Shown here: positions 5,775 through 12,113 of the stretch, piece by piece
How the letters are laid out: each line of letters begins with the position of its first letter
Position numbering within the stretch: the first letter of the stretch is position 1
Source of the DNA: Spirochaetota bacterium
GTDB taxonomy: Bacteria > Spirochaetota > Spirochaetia > Treponematales > Treponemataceae
Assembly (NCBI GenBank): GCA_022704725.1
Contig: JAKJFV010000019.1
Coordinates: 281 to 12,393 of the forward strand
DNA: 12,113 nucleotides
Reading direction: 5' to 3'
Notes under the pieces: generated by a model
What the model saw: the letters and a program-made list of their open reading frames with translations, nothing else
Database searches by the model: none
What the model was told of the DNA's origin: nothing
Program-made: the position numbers and the translations under genes

Positions 5775-6555
5775 ATTTTCTGCTGATGCTTCTGCCTACA
5801 GCAGCACAGACAATCAGAAACGCCCCAATTAAAAAACTAATTCCGGGTTTTTCATTAAACAAAATAATTCCTGCGATTACTGTAAATACAACTTCCAGAT
5901 TTGCCAATTGTCCTGCTTTACTTGATTCCATGCGGCTCATGCCCCTAAAATAGAGAAGAAATCCGAAAACACCGGATAATAAACCATTAAGGCTGGCAAA
6001 GCCTGCACCTTGCAGACTTAGTTTTTCTAAAGCTTCGGGAACAGCTATAAACCGCACTAAAGAACCTGCAAAAAAAAGAGGGACTGCCGCAAGGTTCTGA
6101 TAAAACGTAATTTCAAAATGGTTGCGGTCCTGCCCCTGATCCTTAAATATCATAATCGTCAGAGAATAAATAAAGGAGCTTACCATCATGACTGTCATAC
6201 CATATACATCATGTACATCCAGTGAATCTGTTAAGAAATTCTCAAGGTAAATAATCACAATTCCGGCGAAGGCCAATACAATACACAGAACTTTCACCAC
6301 TGTAGCCTTCTCTTTTTTAAACACTATATTTAAAACCATGACAAAAACCGGCCACAAATAAAGCATAACTACAGCCTTGCTGATATCAGTTAGTATGAGG
6401 GCTTGAAAAAAAAGAAGACTGCGCACGGCATTTAGAAGGGATGCCAGAATTAACCATCTGTTTGGCGCATGAATAAATTTTTCCCCGGATGCTTTTATGC
6501 GATTTAAAATTGACAAAAAGAGAACCGGAATTAGGGCTCGAAAAAAAGCAAGCAC
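5773..6555 (-). CDS. EamA/DMT-family membrane transporter, missing its native start (probable pseudogene)
   Basis: The 260 residues readable from a GTG at 6555 contain about nine hydrophobic segments arranged as the two EamA repeats, for example AVVMLYLWPVFVMVLNIVF in the first half and GQLANLEVVFTVIAGIILF in the second. The family exports or imports small metabolites; the substrate cannot be told. The same frame continues upstream without a stop through DIVFAAFILSGGGIWTKLSGQDAF, a convincing first membrane segment, to about 6627. No in-frame ATG, GTG or TTG precedes it before a stop codon at about 6671. An ATT at about 6624 with GAGG eight bases before it is the only conceivable natural start. 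At that point the sequence turns into an AraC fragment on the other strand, so a deletion or rearrangement has probably removed the true start. Family assignment is firm; functionality is doubtful. Confidence 0.72.
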   Translation of the reverse strand: MLAFFRALIPVLFLSILNRIKASGEKFIHAPNRWLILASLLNAVRSLLFFQALILTDISKAVVMLYLWPVFVMVLNIVFKKEKATVVKVLCIVLAFAGIVIIYLENFLTDSLDVHDVYGMTVMMVSSFIYSLTIMIFKDQGQDRNHFEITFYQNLAAVPLFFAGSLVRFIAVPEALEKLSLQGAGFASLNGLLSGVFGFLLYFRGMSRMESSKAGQLANLEVVFTVIAGIILFNEKPGISFLIGAFLIVCAAVGRSISRK

Positions 6556-6603
6556 AAAGGCATCCTGACCCGATAACTTTGTCCATATTCCGCCGCCGGA
6601 TAA

Positions 6604-6819
6604 AATAAAGGCCGCAAAGACAATGTCAAATACCTCACAGCGGCAAGAATGAATCAGGCAAAAACGCTACTGCATACAACTGAAAAATCGGTTACAGAAA
6701 TCGCCTATGATGTAGGATTTCAGACATCGAACTCATTCAGCGCTCTTTTTAAAAGGGAGACAGGATTAACACCCACCCAGTTTAAAAACACATCATGCAA
6801 AAACAGGCTTACAGAATAA
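6604..6819 (+). pseudogene. 3' remnant of an AraC-family transcriptional regulator
   Basis: From just after a stop codon at 6601 the plus strand reads 71 codons ending at TAA 6817-6819. VKYLTAARMNQAKTLL (from 6625), then SVTEIAYDVGFQTSNSFSALFKRETGLTPTQF, is the second half of an AraC-type DNA-binding domain, including the second helix-turn-helix and the signature block. The sensor domain and first helix-turn-helix are missing. An ATG at 6649 exists, but no ribosome-binding site or complete domain supports an independent gene. The intact ancestor would have had about 200 or more further residues. Its truncation point coincides with the lost start of the EamA gene. It ends 8 bases before the yifB stop on the other strand. 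Confidence 0.82.
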
Positions 6820-6827
6820 CAGCACAG

Positions 6828-8384
6828 TTAAAACAGCAGGCCCGCTCCTCCCTCATTCTTGCGGTACAAGACTGCTTCCCTCATATCTTCTACACTGATA
6901 TTTACTCCGCCCCTCATATCTGCAATGGTACGGGAAAGCTTAATACAGCTGTGTACTGCACGGGATGAAAACCCAAGCTCGGTACTTTCTAAGACAAGAT
7001 ACTCTTTTACACCTGCATCTAGATGACAAAAACCTGATATTTCCTCTGATCGGAGGCGTGAATTTCTTTTTCCCTGCCTTTGTCTCTGTATATTAACGGC
7101 GCGCTCAATATCAGTTCGAAGAAAAGAGGAGGAACAAGGCGTCTGTGATGAAGAAAGAATACTGGAACCCCTTTGAAGGACCGGAATGCGGATGTCTATG
7201 CGGTCAAGTAAGGGCGATGAAAACTTTTTCCAATAGAGTTCAACAGATCGGGGCGGACATACACAGATTTTGTCTTCTACTCCAAAATTCCCGCAGGGAC
7301 AGGGATTCGAGGCAAGCAAAAGCTGGAACTCGGCCGGGAAAACAGTATGGCGCCCGGCTCTGCTTAAAGTTACATAACCTTCCTCAAGAGGCACCCGTAG
7401 AGACTGCAAAACAGTACTGCGGAATTCAGCTGCCTCATCGAGAAAAAGCACACCATGATGAGCAAGGGAAACTTCTCCCGGCCTGCAATGAAGCCCGCCC
7501 CCGATGAGCCCCTCGAGACTTGCGCTTTGATGAGGCATACGAAACGGGGCTCTTCGAATAAGCCGCTCGCCGTTTGCCATGCAGCCTGCCAGACTATAGA
7601 TTCTGGTTACCGGCTGTGCTTCTTCAGTGGTTAACTGAGGCAGAAGAGATGGAAATTTTTGAAGCGCAAGCGTTTTCCCGCAGCCGGGAGGTCCGTAAGC
7701 TATAAGATTATGAGCACCTGCAGCTGCGATCTGTAATCCCCGTACAAGAAACGAAAGACCTTTTATTTCTTCAAAATCCTCACCGGCATTTACAGGCGGG
7801 AAAATACACCCCTCCTCTTCAATTATTGTATTTGAATTTTTACTCCTCCCTGCTGATAAAGAATCTACCGATACATTCGTAAACATAGTGAAGGCTTCGC
7901 TTAAAGTTTCCACAGCAATGACTTTAACAGATTCGCTGCAAGAAGCTTCCTCTTCATTTTCTTTTGGAACAATACACACCGCTATTCCCTGTTCAAGAGC
8001 GGTTGAAACGGCGGCATGAATTCCTCTCACAGCCCTAACCCTGCCCGATAATTCGAGCTCGCCCATTACAAGAACCCTCACGGACGCATCAAGACTCAAT
8101 AAAGATTGAGAATTCTTAGCACTAAGAACAGCAAGCGCAATAGCTAAATCAAAGCCGGCGCCTTCTTTTTTTACATCTGCAGGAGACAAACTGATAAGGA
8201 CACGTTCCAAGGGGAACTCATACCCCGAATTCCGGATTGCAGCCCTCATTCTTTCCCGTGCTTCTTTAACAGCATTGTCGGCAAGACCAACAAGATCAAT
8301 TGCAGGAATTCCCCTGCGTAAATCTACCTCTATAGTCACAAGGGAACCTTCAAAACCAAAAGGAGAAAAACTAACAACAGTCAT
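6828..8384 (-). CDS. yifB: YifB/ComM-family Mg-chelatase-like AAA+ ATPase
   Basis: This 518-residue protein has the YifB layout: an N-terminal ChlI-like domain (about 1-170, with IPAIDLVGLADNAVKEARERMRAA and LSPADVKKEGAGFDLAIALAVL), then an AAA+ module with Walker A GPPGCGKT (231-238), Walker B VLFLDE (312-317), sensor LLASNPCPCG (356-365) and a C-terminal helical domain. Cys362, Cys364, Cys374 and Cys376 form the family's CPC...CVC cluster. ComM of Haemophilus and Vibrio is a hexameric helicase that promotes branch migration during natural transformation; YifB is also found in species not known to be competent. ATG 8384 is chosen because GAGG lies five bases before it and homology begins there; a start at 8435 would add 17 unrelated residues. 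It is divergent from the aldo/keto reductase gene. Confidence 0.93.
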   Translation of the reverse strand: MTVVSFSPFGFEGSLVTIEVDLRRGIPAIDLVGLADNAVKEARERMRAAIRNSGYEFPLERVLISLSPADVKKEGAGFDLAIALAVLSAKNSQSLLSLDASVRVLVMGELELSGRVRAVRGIHAAVSTALEQGIAVCIVPKENEEEASCSESVKVIAVETLSEAFTMFTNVSVDSLSAGRSKNSNTIIEEEGCIFPPVNAGEDFEEIKGLSFLVRGLQIAAAGAHNLIAYGPPGCGKTLALQKFPSLLPQLTTEEAQPVTRIYSLAGCMANGERLIRRAPFRMPHQSASLEGLIGGGLHCRPGEVSLAHHGVLFLDEAAEFRSTVLQSLRVPLEEGYVTLSRAGRHTVFPAEFQLLLASNPCPCGNFGVEDKICVCPPRSVELYWKKFSSPLLDRIDIRIPVLQRGSSILSSSQTPCSSSFLRTDIERAVNIQRQRQGKRNSRLRSEEISGFCHLDAGVKEYLVLESTELGFSSRAVHSCIKLSRTIADMRGGVNISVEDMREAVLYRKNEGGAGLLF

Positions 8385-8431
8385 AAAAACCTCTTTTATC
8401 TTAGTTATAGAACAGAACCCTGAGGTTTTTA
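8384..8431. repeat. 10-bp perfect inverted repeat spanning the yifB ribosome-binding site
   Basis: TAAAAACCTC (8384-8393) and GAGGTTTTTA (8422-8431) are exact reverse complements, 28 bases apart. On the minus strand the first is the yifB ribosome-binding site and the second could pair with it in a long transcript. The right copy also overlaps the candidate -35 of the divergent gene. Confidence 0.5.
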
Positions 8432-8459
8432 ACACAGAATCATAAAATAATGGTACAAT
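8429..8459 (+). promoter_or_regulatory. Candidate promoter of the aldo/keto reductase gene
   Basis: TTAACA (8429-8434), a long 19-base spacer, then TG-g-TACAAT (hexamer 8454-8459, extended -10, five of six consensus). The predicted 5' UTR is about 26 bases and contains the AAGGAAG site. Confidence 0.5.
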
Positions 8460-8491
8460 TTCACAATATTTACTTACACAAGGAAGATTTT

Positions 8492-9487
8492 ATGAATGTA
8501 TATTCAGCAAAGGATGACAGGTACGAAAAAATGAAGTACCGCAGATGCGGCAAAAGCGGATTACTGCTGAGCGAAATATCGCTCGGGTTCTGGCATAATT
8601 TCGGTTCCGGCGATAAGGAAGATAACTGCAGACAAATAATGAGAACAGCATTTGACGCAGGAGTCACCCATTTTGACCTTGCAAATAACTACGGACCGCC
8701 TCCCGGAAGCGCAGAAGAAACATTTGGAAGAATTCTAAAAAAGGATTTTTCACACTACCGTGATGAATTAATAATCTCGTCGAAAGCCGGTTACGGAATG
8801 TGGGACGGTCCTTACGGCGACTGGGGGAGCAGAAAATATCTTATTTCAAGCTGTGATCAAAGCCTGAAGCGCATGGGACTGGATTATGTCGATATCTTTT
8901 ATCATCATAGGCCGGATCCGTCAACCCCGCTGGAAGAAACAATGGCAGCCCTTGATCACATAGTAAGAAGCGGCAAAGCGCTCTATGCAGGAATATCCAA
9001 TTATTCTGCTGAACAGACTTCCCAGGCAGTTAAAATTCTAAAAGAACTCGGTACACCCTGTCTTATTCATCAGGCAAGTTATTCTATGCTTAACAGATGG
9101 ACAGAGGACGGTCTTTTATCAGTATTAGGAGAGACAGGTGTCGGATGCATCTGCTTTTCGCCTCTTGCGCAGGGTCTTTTAACAAACCGCTACCTGGACG
9201 GACATGTTCCGGAAGGTTCACGCGCTTCCAAAAAAATATTTCTGAAACCTGAACACTTAACTGAAGAGCTTCTTAAAAAATTAAGAGCCTTACAGGATCT
9301 GGCCCTTGCAAACGGCAGAACACTCGCTCGCATGGCAATTAAGTGGATTTTACGCGATGAGCGAAATACGTCTGTGCTGCTTGGAGCAAGTTCTCCAGAA
9401 CAGATGAAGGAAAATCTCCTATCGGTACAGGATGCCCCGTTAAGCAAAGAGGAAATACATGCTGTAGAAGAAATCCTGAGGAATTAG
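8492..9487 (+). CDS. yghZ: Aldo/keto reductase, YghZ/GpR (AKR14-like) type
   Basis: This 331-residue protein closely follows E. coli YghZ, an NADPH-dependent reductase of L-glyceraldehyde 3-phosphate and other aldehydes. It shows MKYRRCGKSGLLLSEISLGFWHNFG (14-38), the tetrad in HFDLANNYGPPPGSAEE (Asp62, Tyr67), IISSKAGYGMW (Lys98) and IFYHHRPD (His139), then the strand motifs YAGISNYS and CFSPLAQGLLTNRY and the C-terminal cofactor block LLGASSPEQMKENL. It is slightly shorter than the E. coli protein (346) because the C-terminal tail is missing. The ATG at 8492 follows AAGGAAG by seven bases and leaves the family N-terminus; an ATG at 8450 would add 14 unrelated residues and lies within the predicted promoter. 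It is cytosolic and probably a single-gene unit. A role in methylglyoxal or triose detoxification is inferred. Confidence 0.92.
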   Translation: MNVYSAKDDRYEKMKYRRCGKSGLLLSEISLGFWHNFGSGDKEDNCRQIMRTAFDAGVTHFDLANNYGPPPGSAEETFGRILKKDFSHYRDELIISSKAGYGMWDGPYGDWGSRKYLISSCDQSLKRMGLDYVDIFYHHRPDPSTPLEETMAALDHIVRSGKALYAGISNYSAEQTSQAVKILKELGTPCLIHQASYSMLNRWTEDGLLSVLGETGVGCICFSPLAQGLLTNRYLDGHVPEGSRASKKIFLKPEHLTEELLKKLRALQDLALANGRTLARMAIKWILRDERNTSVLLGASSPEQMKENLLSVQDAPLSKEEIHAVEEILRN

Positions 9488-9522
9488 GAAACACAGAATT
9501 CCGCGTGCGTTTATGCACTTAC

Positions 9523-9566
9523 TAACGCTATTTCGTCAAGTTAATTAGACGAAATAACGTTATTTC
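9523..9566. terminator. Nested palindromes between convergent genes (possible bidirectional terminator)
   Basis: TAACG-c-TATTTCGTC (9523-9537) pairs with GACGAAATA-a-CGTTA (9548-9562), 14 of 15 positions, around a 10-nt loop. Overlapping it is a 16-bp perfect palindrome, GAAATAACGTTATTTC (9551-9566), so two alternative foldings compete. T-tracts on both sides are poor; a protein-binding site is an alternative. Confidence 0.45.
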
Positions 9567-9596
9567 AAAGTATTCGTAAAAATCGGTCATATCAGT

Positions 9597-10841
9597 TTAA
9601 AAAATGCTGCTTTTACCACGTAAAAAGTCCAGCACAGAAAGGACTAGAATACCGTTCCCGGCGTCATGAAAAGGGACAGAATCGCGGGTTATGATAACTT
9701 TCGGGTAGTTGTCCCGCAATAAACTAAACGATTTACATTCCTGAGCCATTTTTTCTTCATCACTAATGGTCCATGCAGATTGCACATACACGAGCCCCTT
9801 AGTGCCCCGGCACATAAAATCAACTTCGTATCCGTCTATTTCACCAATATCAACAGTCCAACCCCGGCGCAAAAGTTCAAAATACACTATATTTTCAAAT
9901 GCATGGGTCGGCTCGATTTGCCGGTAATGGAGAAGAGAATTACGCAGTCCTGTATCTACAACATAGTATTTAAATTTATTTTCAAAATATTTTTTGCCTT
10001 TCACATTGTACCTTGAGGCCTTATACAAAATAAAGGCATCGCACAAATACTCAAGATAATTTCGAACAGTATCATACGTGACCTTATAGCCCATGCTTAT
10101 TAAGGTATTGGCAAGTTTATTTGGAGACGTAATACTGCCGATTGAAGAAAAAACTTCCAGCACAATATTGCGAAGCAGATTCATATCCCGAATCTCATAA
10201 CGGGAGGCAATATCTTTAACAATAACCGAACTAAAAAGGCCGTCAAACTGCATGTCGAGTAAATCGTTATTTTGACATAAAGCGGCAAAAGGGAAACCGC
10301 CGTGCAAAAGATACTCATTAAACAATTCTTCGTCTGATTGAGGTTTTGCCGGATTTATAAGATTCACAGCATCACAGAACTCCAAAAACGAAAACGGGAA
10401 TAGAGGAATTTCTACAAAGCGCCCGCTCAATCTTGTAGATATTTCTTTTGATAAAAGACGGGAGTTCGAACCCGTGAGGTAAATATCAGTTTTAAAATCT
10501 ATTTTAAGCGCATTTACAAGTTTCTCGAAGTCCGCCAATTCCTGGACTTCATCTATAAAGATATAGTACAGACAGTCTTGCGTAATGAGCGACTTAATAT
10601 AATTATATAAAGAAGAAACATCCTTTGTGTAATCTTCCTGAGCGAGCGATTCCAGATGTATCTTAATTATCGTATCTTTCTTAACTCCGTCTGATAAAAG
10701 ATAGTCATAGAACAGCTCATTTAATAGCGTAGATTTTCCACAGCGCCTGATCCCTGTAATGATTTTAATCATACCGGTCTGCCGGAAACTGCTTAAAAGA
10801 GATACATAATAGTCTCTGTTAATATAATCTGAACTTATCAT
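9597..10841 (-). CDS. Orphan AAA+ ATPase with C-terminal DUF4143 domain
   Basis: This 414-residue protein begins MISSDYINRDYYVSLLSSFR and carries an AAA_14 ATPase domain: Walker A GIRRCGKST (30-38), Walker B YYIFIDEVQE (92-101), sensor LTGSNSRLL (about 127-135) and LSGRFVEIPLFPFSFLEF, the usual bridge in this family. The C-terminal half is DUF4143, with FENIVYFELLRRGW and EVDFMCRG...VYVQSAW, which resembles a degenerate PD-(D/E)XK nuclease fold. The family is widespread, patchily distributed and of unknown role. Starting at 10841 fits the family N-terminus; a longer frame from 10931 would add 30 AT-rich, unrelated residues. No ribosome-binding site is present; TATACT ends eight bases before the ATG. 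It is isolated, with AT-rich flanks (10932-11100 holds no gene), which fits an acquired accessory gene. Confidence 0.88.
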   Translation of the reverse strand: MISSDYINRDYYVSLLSSFRQTGMIKIITGIRRCGKSTLLNELFYDYLLSDGVKKDTIIKIHLESLAQEDYTKDVSSLYNYIKSLITQDCLYYIFIDEVQELADFEKLVNALKIDFKTDIYLTGSNSRLLSKEISTRLSGRFVEIPLFPFSFLEFCDAVNLINPAKPQSDEELFNEYLLHGGFPFAALCQNNDLLDMQFDGLFSSVIVKDIASRYEIRDMNLLRNIVLEVFSSIGSITSPNKLANTLISMGYKVTYDTVRNYLEYLCDAFILYKASRYNVKGKKYFENKFKYYVVDTGLRNSLLHYRQIEPTHAFENIVYFELLRRGWTVDIGEIDGYEVDFMCRGTKGLVYVQSAWTISDEEKMAQECKSFSLLRDNYPKVIITRDSVPFHDAGNGILVLSVLDFLRGKSSIF

Positions 10842-10895
10842 ATATTTGGAGTATATAACAAATTTTCTTAAAATACAACATATATTTAGACTATA
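10839..10895. repeat. Two 17-bp direct repeats at the start of the AAA+ ATPase gene
   Basis: CATATATTTGGAGTATA (10839-10855) and CATATATTTAGACTATA (10879-10895) match at 15 of 17 positions, 40 bases apart (about four helical turns). The first covers the start codon and the -10 of the ATPase gene; the second lies just upstream of the -35. Autoregulatory operators or a small duplication would explain them. Confidence 0.5.
10850..10878 (-). promoter_or_regulatory. Candidate promoter of the AAA+ ATPase gene, at the start codon
   Basis: On the minus strand TTGTAT (10878-10873), a 17-base spacer and TATACT (10855-10850), with 8 bases to the ATG. The transcript would be leaderless or nearly so. Confidence 0.45.
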
Positions 10896-11100
10896 AACGA
10901 AATTTATAGGTTTCTTGCAGTATTTTTCCATCTTTTCAGATGGTTAAACTTCTTGGGTAAATAAATGAAAAACTATTTCAAAGAAAAGGAGAACAATAAA
11001 TACATTTTTTTTTCATATTAAATAAAACTCCCCGAATCACTAATACCCCATTTTAAGTTTTGTATTTATTTCTGTTAAGCTTACTTCCTAAAAAAAACCA

Positions 11101-11955
11101 TTATCCTTTTTTTCCATTTACTGCCGGTTCCAGCTCCTCCGTCCAAAACCGGTTATCTATCTTCTTCATGCCTGCAGTATGGCCTATTTTTCTGTCTTTT
11201 CTTACTTGTTCACCGTGAAAATCACTTCCTGCCGTTATAAAAAAACCTAATTTTCTACCCATTTCTTCCAGCCTCATGCATTCTGCGACACGGGCTCCGG
11301 GATGCCAGGCCTCAAGGCCTTTAATTCCCCGTGCAAATAAATCTGTTAGAACAGGTTCAATTTTTCCCCATGAAACATAGAGCGACATTGGATGAGCAAG
11401 CACAGGAATACCTCCGCTATCAACTATGGCGCTTATGGCTTCATCAAGATCCAAGCCCTGTCTCCCGACATAATAGGGACGCCCCTTCCCTAAAAAGCGG
11501 TCAAAAGCCTGCTGTGCCGTTTTTACAATTTTATTTTTCACTAAAAAATCCGCAATATGCGGTCGTCCCAAACTTTTTGTGTCATAATGTTTAGACAATG
11601 CTTCAAAACTGACAGGAATCCCGTCGTTATTCATTGTTTCTACAATTTTTCTGTTGCGCTCGATCCTGCTTTCCTGCAGATCCTTTAGCAGCGCAGTTAA
11701 AGAAGGAGAAACAGCCTTAAGAGATAGTCCCAACAGGTGGAATTCCCCTGTCGGCCAATCGATATTAAGTTCGACACCGGGAACAAAGGTAATTCCTGAA
11801 TTTTTACAGGCTGTTCCGCATTCGGCAAGACCATCAAGTGTATCGTGATCAGTCAAGGCCAGTACGGTAACACCCTTTGATGCTGCATACGATACAAGTT
11901 CCGAAGGACTTAACGATCCGTCTGATGCGGTTGAGTGAGAGTGTAAATCTATCAT
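11101..11955 (-). CDS. PHP-domain phosphoesterase (YciV/RNase AM-like)
   Basis: This 284-residue protein has the complete PHP metal-site set: DLHSHSTASDG (His5, His7, Asp12), LALTDHDTLDG (Asp36, His37), GVELNID (Glu62), His73, GRPHIADFL (His133), LAHPM (His188) and AGSDFHG (Asp245, His247). Length and order match the YciV/TrpH group, whose characterised members hydrolyse 3',5'-bisphosphate nucleotides or trim RNA 5' ends in a metal-dependent way; the exact substrate here is not known. It lacks a polymerase or histidinol-type extension, so it is a stand-alone enzyme, probably cytosolic. The ATG at 11955 is directly before the invariant DLHSHS motif; it has no ribosome-binding site and is preceded by a run of T. 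It is divergent from the cyclic-nucleotide-domain gene. Confidence 0.9.
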   Translation of the reverse strand: MIDLHSHSTASDGSLSPSELVSYAASKGVTVLALTDHDTLDGLAECGTACKNSGITFVPGVELNIDWPTGEFHLLGLSLKAVSPSLTALLKDLQESRIERNRKIVETMNNDGIPVSFEALSKHYDTKSLGRPHIADFLVKNKIVKTAQQAFDRFLGKGRPYYVGRQGLDLDEAISAIVDSGGIPVLAHPMSLYVSWGKIEPVLTDLFARGIKGLEAWHPGARVAECMRLEEMGRKLGFFITAGSDFHGEQVRKDRKIGHTAGMKKIDNRFWTEELEPAVNGKKG

Positions 11956-11961
11956 AAAAAA

Positions 11962-11970
11962 ACAATAGCA
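11962..11970 (-). promoter_or_regulatory. Extended -10 element at the PHP gene start
   Basis: The minus strand reads TGC-TATTGT, followed by six T and the ATG. The rpoN upstream region has the same ATATGCTAT core. The -35 is poor. Confidence 0.35.
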
Positions 11971-11985
11971 TATTTTCAGTTTTTG

Positions 11986-11994
11986 TGTTATAAT
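11986..11994 (+). promoter_or_regulatory. Extended -10 promoter of the rightmost gene
   Basis: TG-t-TATAAT is a perfect -10 with a TG extension, giving a 5' UTR of about 50 bases before the ATG at 12054. No clear -35. It faces away from the PHP promoter, about 20 bp distant. Confidence 0.6.
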
Positions 11995-12053
11995 TTTAGA
12001 GTACTTCTAGCAGCAAAATCTGTTTTTAGAAAGTTGTGAGGAAAAAAGAAAAA

Positions 12054-12113
12054 ATGCCTAAGGCTATGCAATACACAAAAGGTTCAATTATTTATTTCTC
12101 AGGCGACAAAGAT
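12054..12113 (+). CDS. Cyclic-nucleotide-binding-domain (Crp-like) protein, first 20 codons
   Basis: The frame from ATG 12054 reads MPKAMQYTKGSIIYFSGDKD and is open at the window edge. YTKGSIIYFSGDKD matches the first strand of the cNMP-binding domain (consensus kGsiIfxeGdxxd). Such domains occur in Crp/Fnr regulators and in other spirochaete sensor proteins; which kind this is cannot be told from 20 residues. GTGAGG lies about 12 bases before the ATG, rather far, with an A-rich gap that may compensate. A strong extended -10 lies upstream. Confidence 0.7.
   Translation, partial: MPKAMQYTKGSIIYFSGDKD

Noticed and set aside
7145..7507. 120-codon plus-strand frame within yifB
   Set aside because: It lies opposite the conserved AAA+ core of yifB and resembles nothing; a shadow frame.
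10970..11030. Tiny 18-codon peptide frame starting ATGAAAAACTAT
   Set aside because: There is no ribosome-binding site and no conservation evidence; expected by chance in this AT-rich gap.
1..12113. Sigma-54 (-24/-12) promoters near rpoN or elsewhere
   Set aside because: I looked before each start for GG-N10-GC in a TGGCAC/TTGC context and saw none that was convincing.

Overview
The window looks like a chromosomal segment from a host-associated spirochaete, most likely Treponema or a close relative. This is inferred from the compact rpoN-hpf-hprK block, the codon use, the moderate GC content and the family make-up; there is no rRNA gene here to confirm it. It reads as ordinary housekeeping and metabolic chromosome, interrupted in the middle by a gene-free patch of repeats next to a tRNA gene.

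Left part (1-3659). On the minus strand, in transcription order, lie rpoN (sigma-54), hpf (short ribosome hibernation factor) and the 5' part of hprK (HPr kinase/phosphorylase). This resembles the proteobacterial rpoN-hpf-ptsN neighbourhood but has HprK in the PTS-regulator position. Divergent from rpoN is a DUF1015 protein that ends at a clear intrinsic terminator.

Middle (3690-4512). tRNA-Leu(CAA) and its terminator are followed by about 690 bases with no credible gene. That stretch holds (a) a 70% GC segment whose two ends both look like tRNA T-arm/acceptor sequence, the right end being a 19-base exact copy of the tRNA-Leu 3' end; (b) a 333-bp AT-rich element bounded by 85-base imperfect inverted repeats, each carrying a long hairpin with an identical 21-nt loop and compensating changes in the stem; and (c) the leader of the xylose-isomerase-like gene, with inverted and repeated GCAGTATA-type half-sites.

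Right part (4513-12113). A class-I-like xylose isomerase on the plus strand converges on an EamA/DMT transporter whose 5' end is cut at a junction with the 3' remnant of an AraC-family regulator. Then come yifB/comM (minus), divergent from a YghZ-type aldo/keto reductase (plus); an orphan AAA+ ATPase with a DUF4143 C-terminus (minus); a PHP-domain phosphoesterase (minus); and, divergent from it, the first 20 codons of a cyclic-nucleotide-binding-domain protein.

Translation signals fall into two groups. hpf, xylA, yifB, the aldo/keto reductase and probably the last gene have purine-rich ribosome-binding sites. hprK, rpoN, the DUF1015 gene, the AAA+ ATPase and the PHP gene have none, and instead have a -10-like hexamer 6-9 bases before the ATG, as expected for leaderless or nearly leaderless transcripts.
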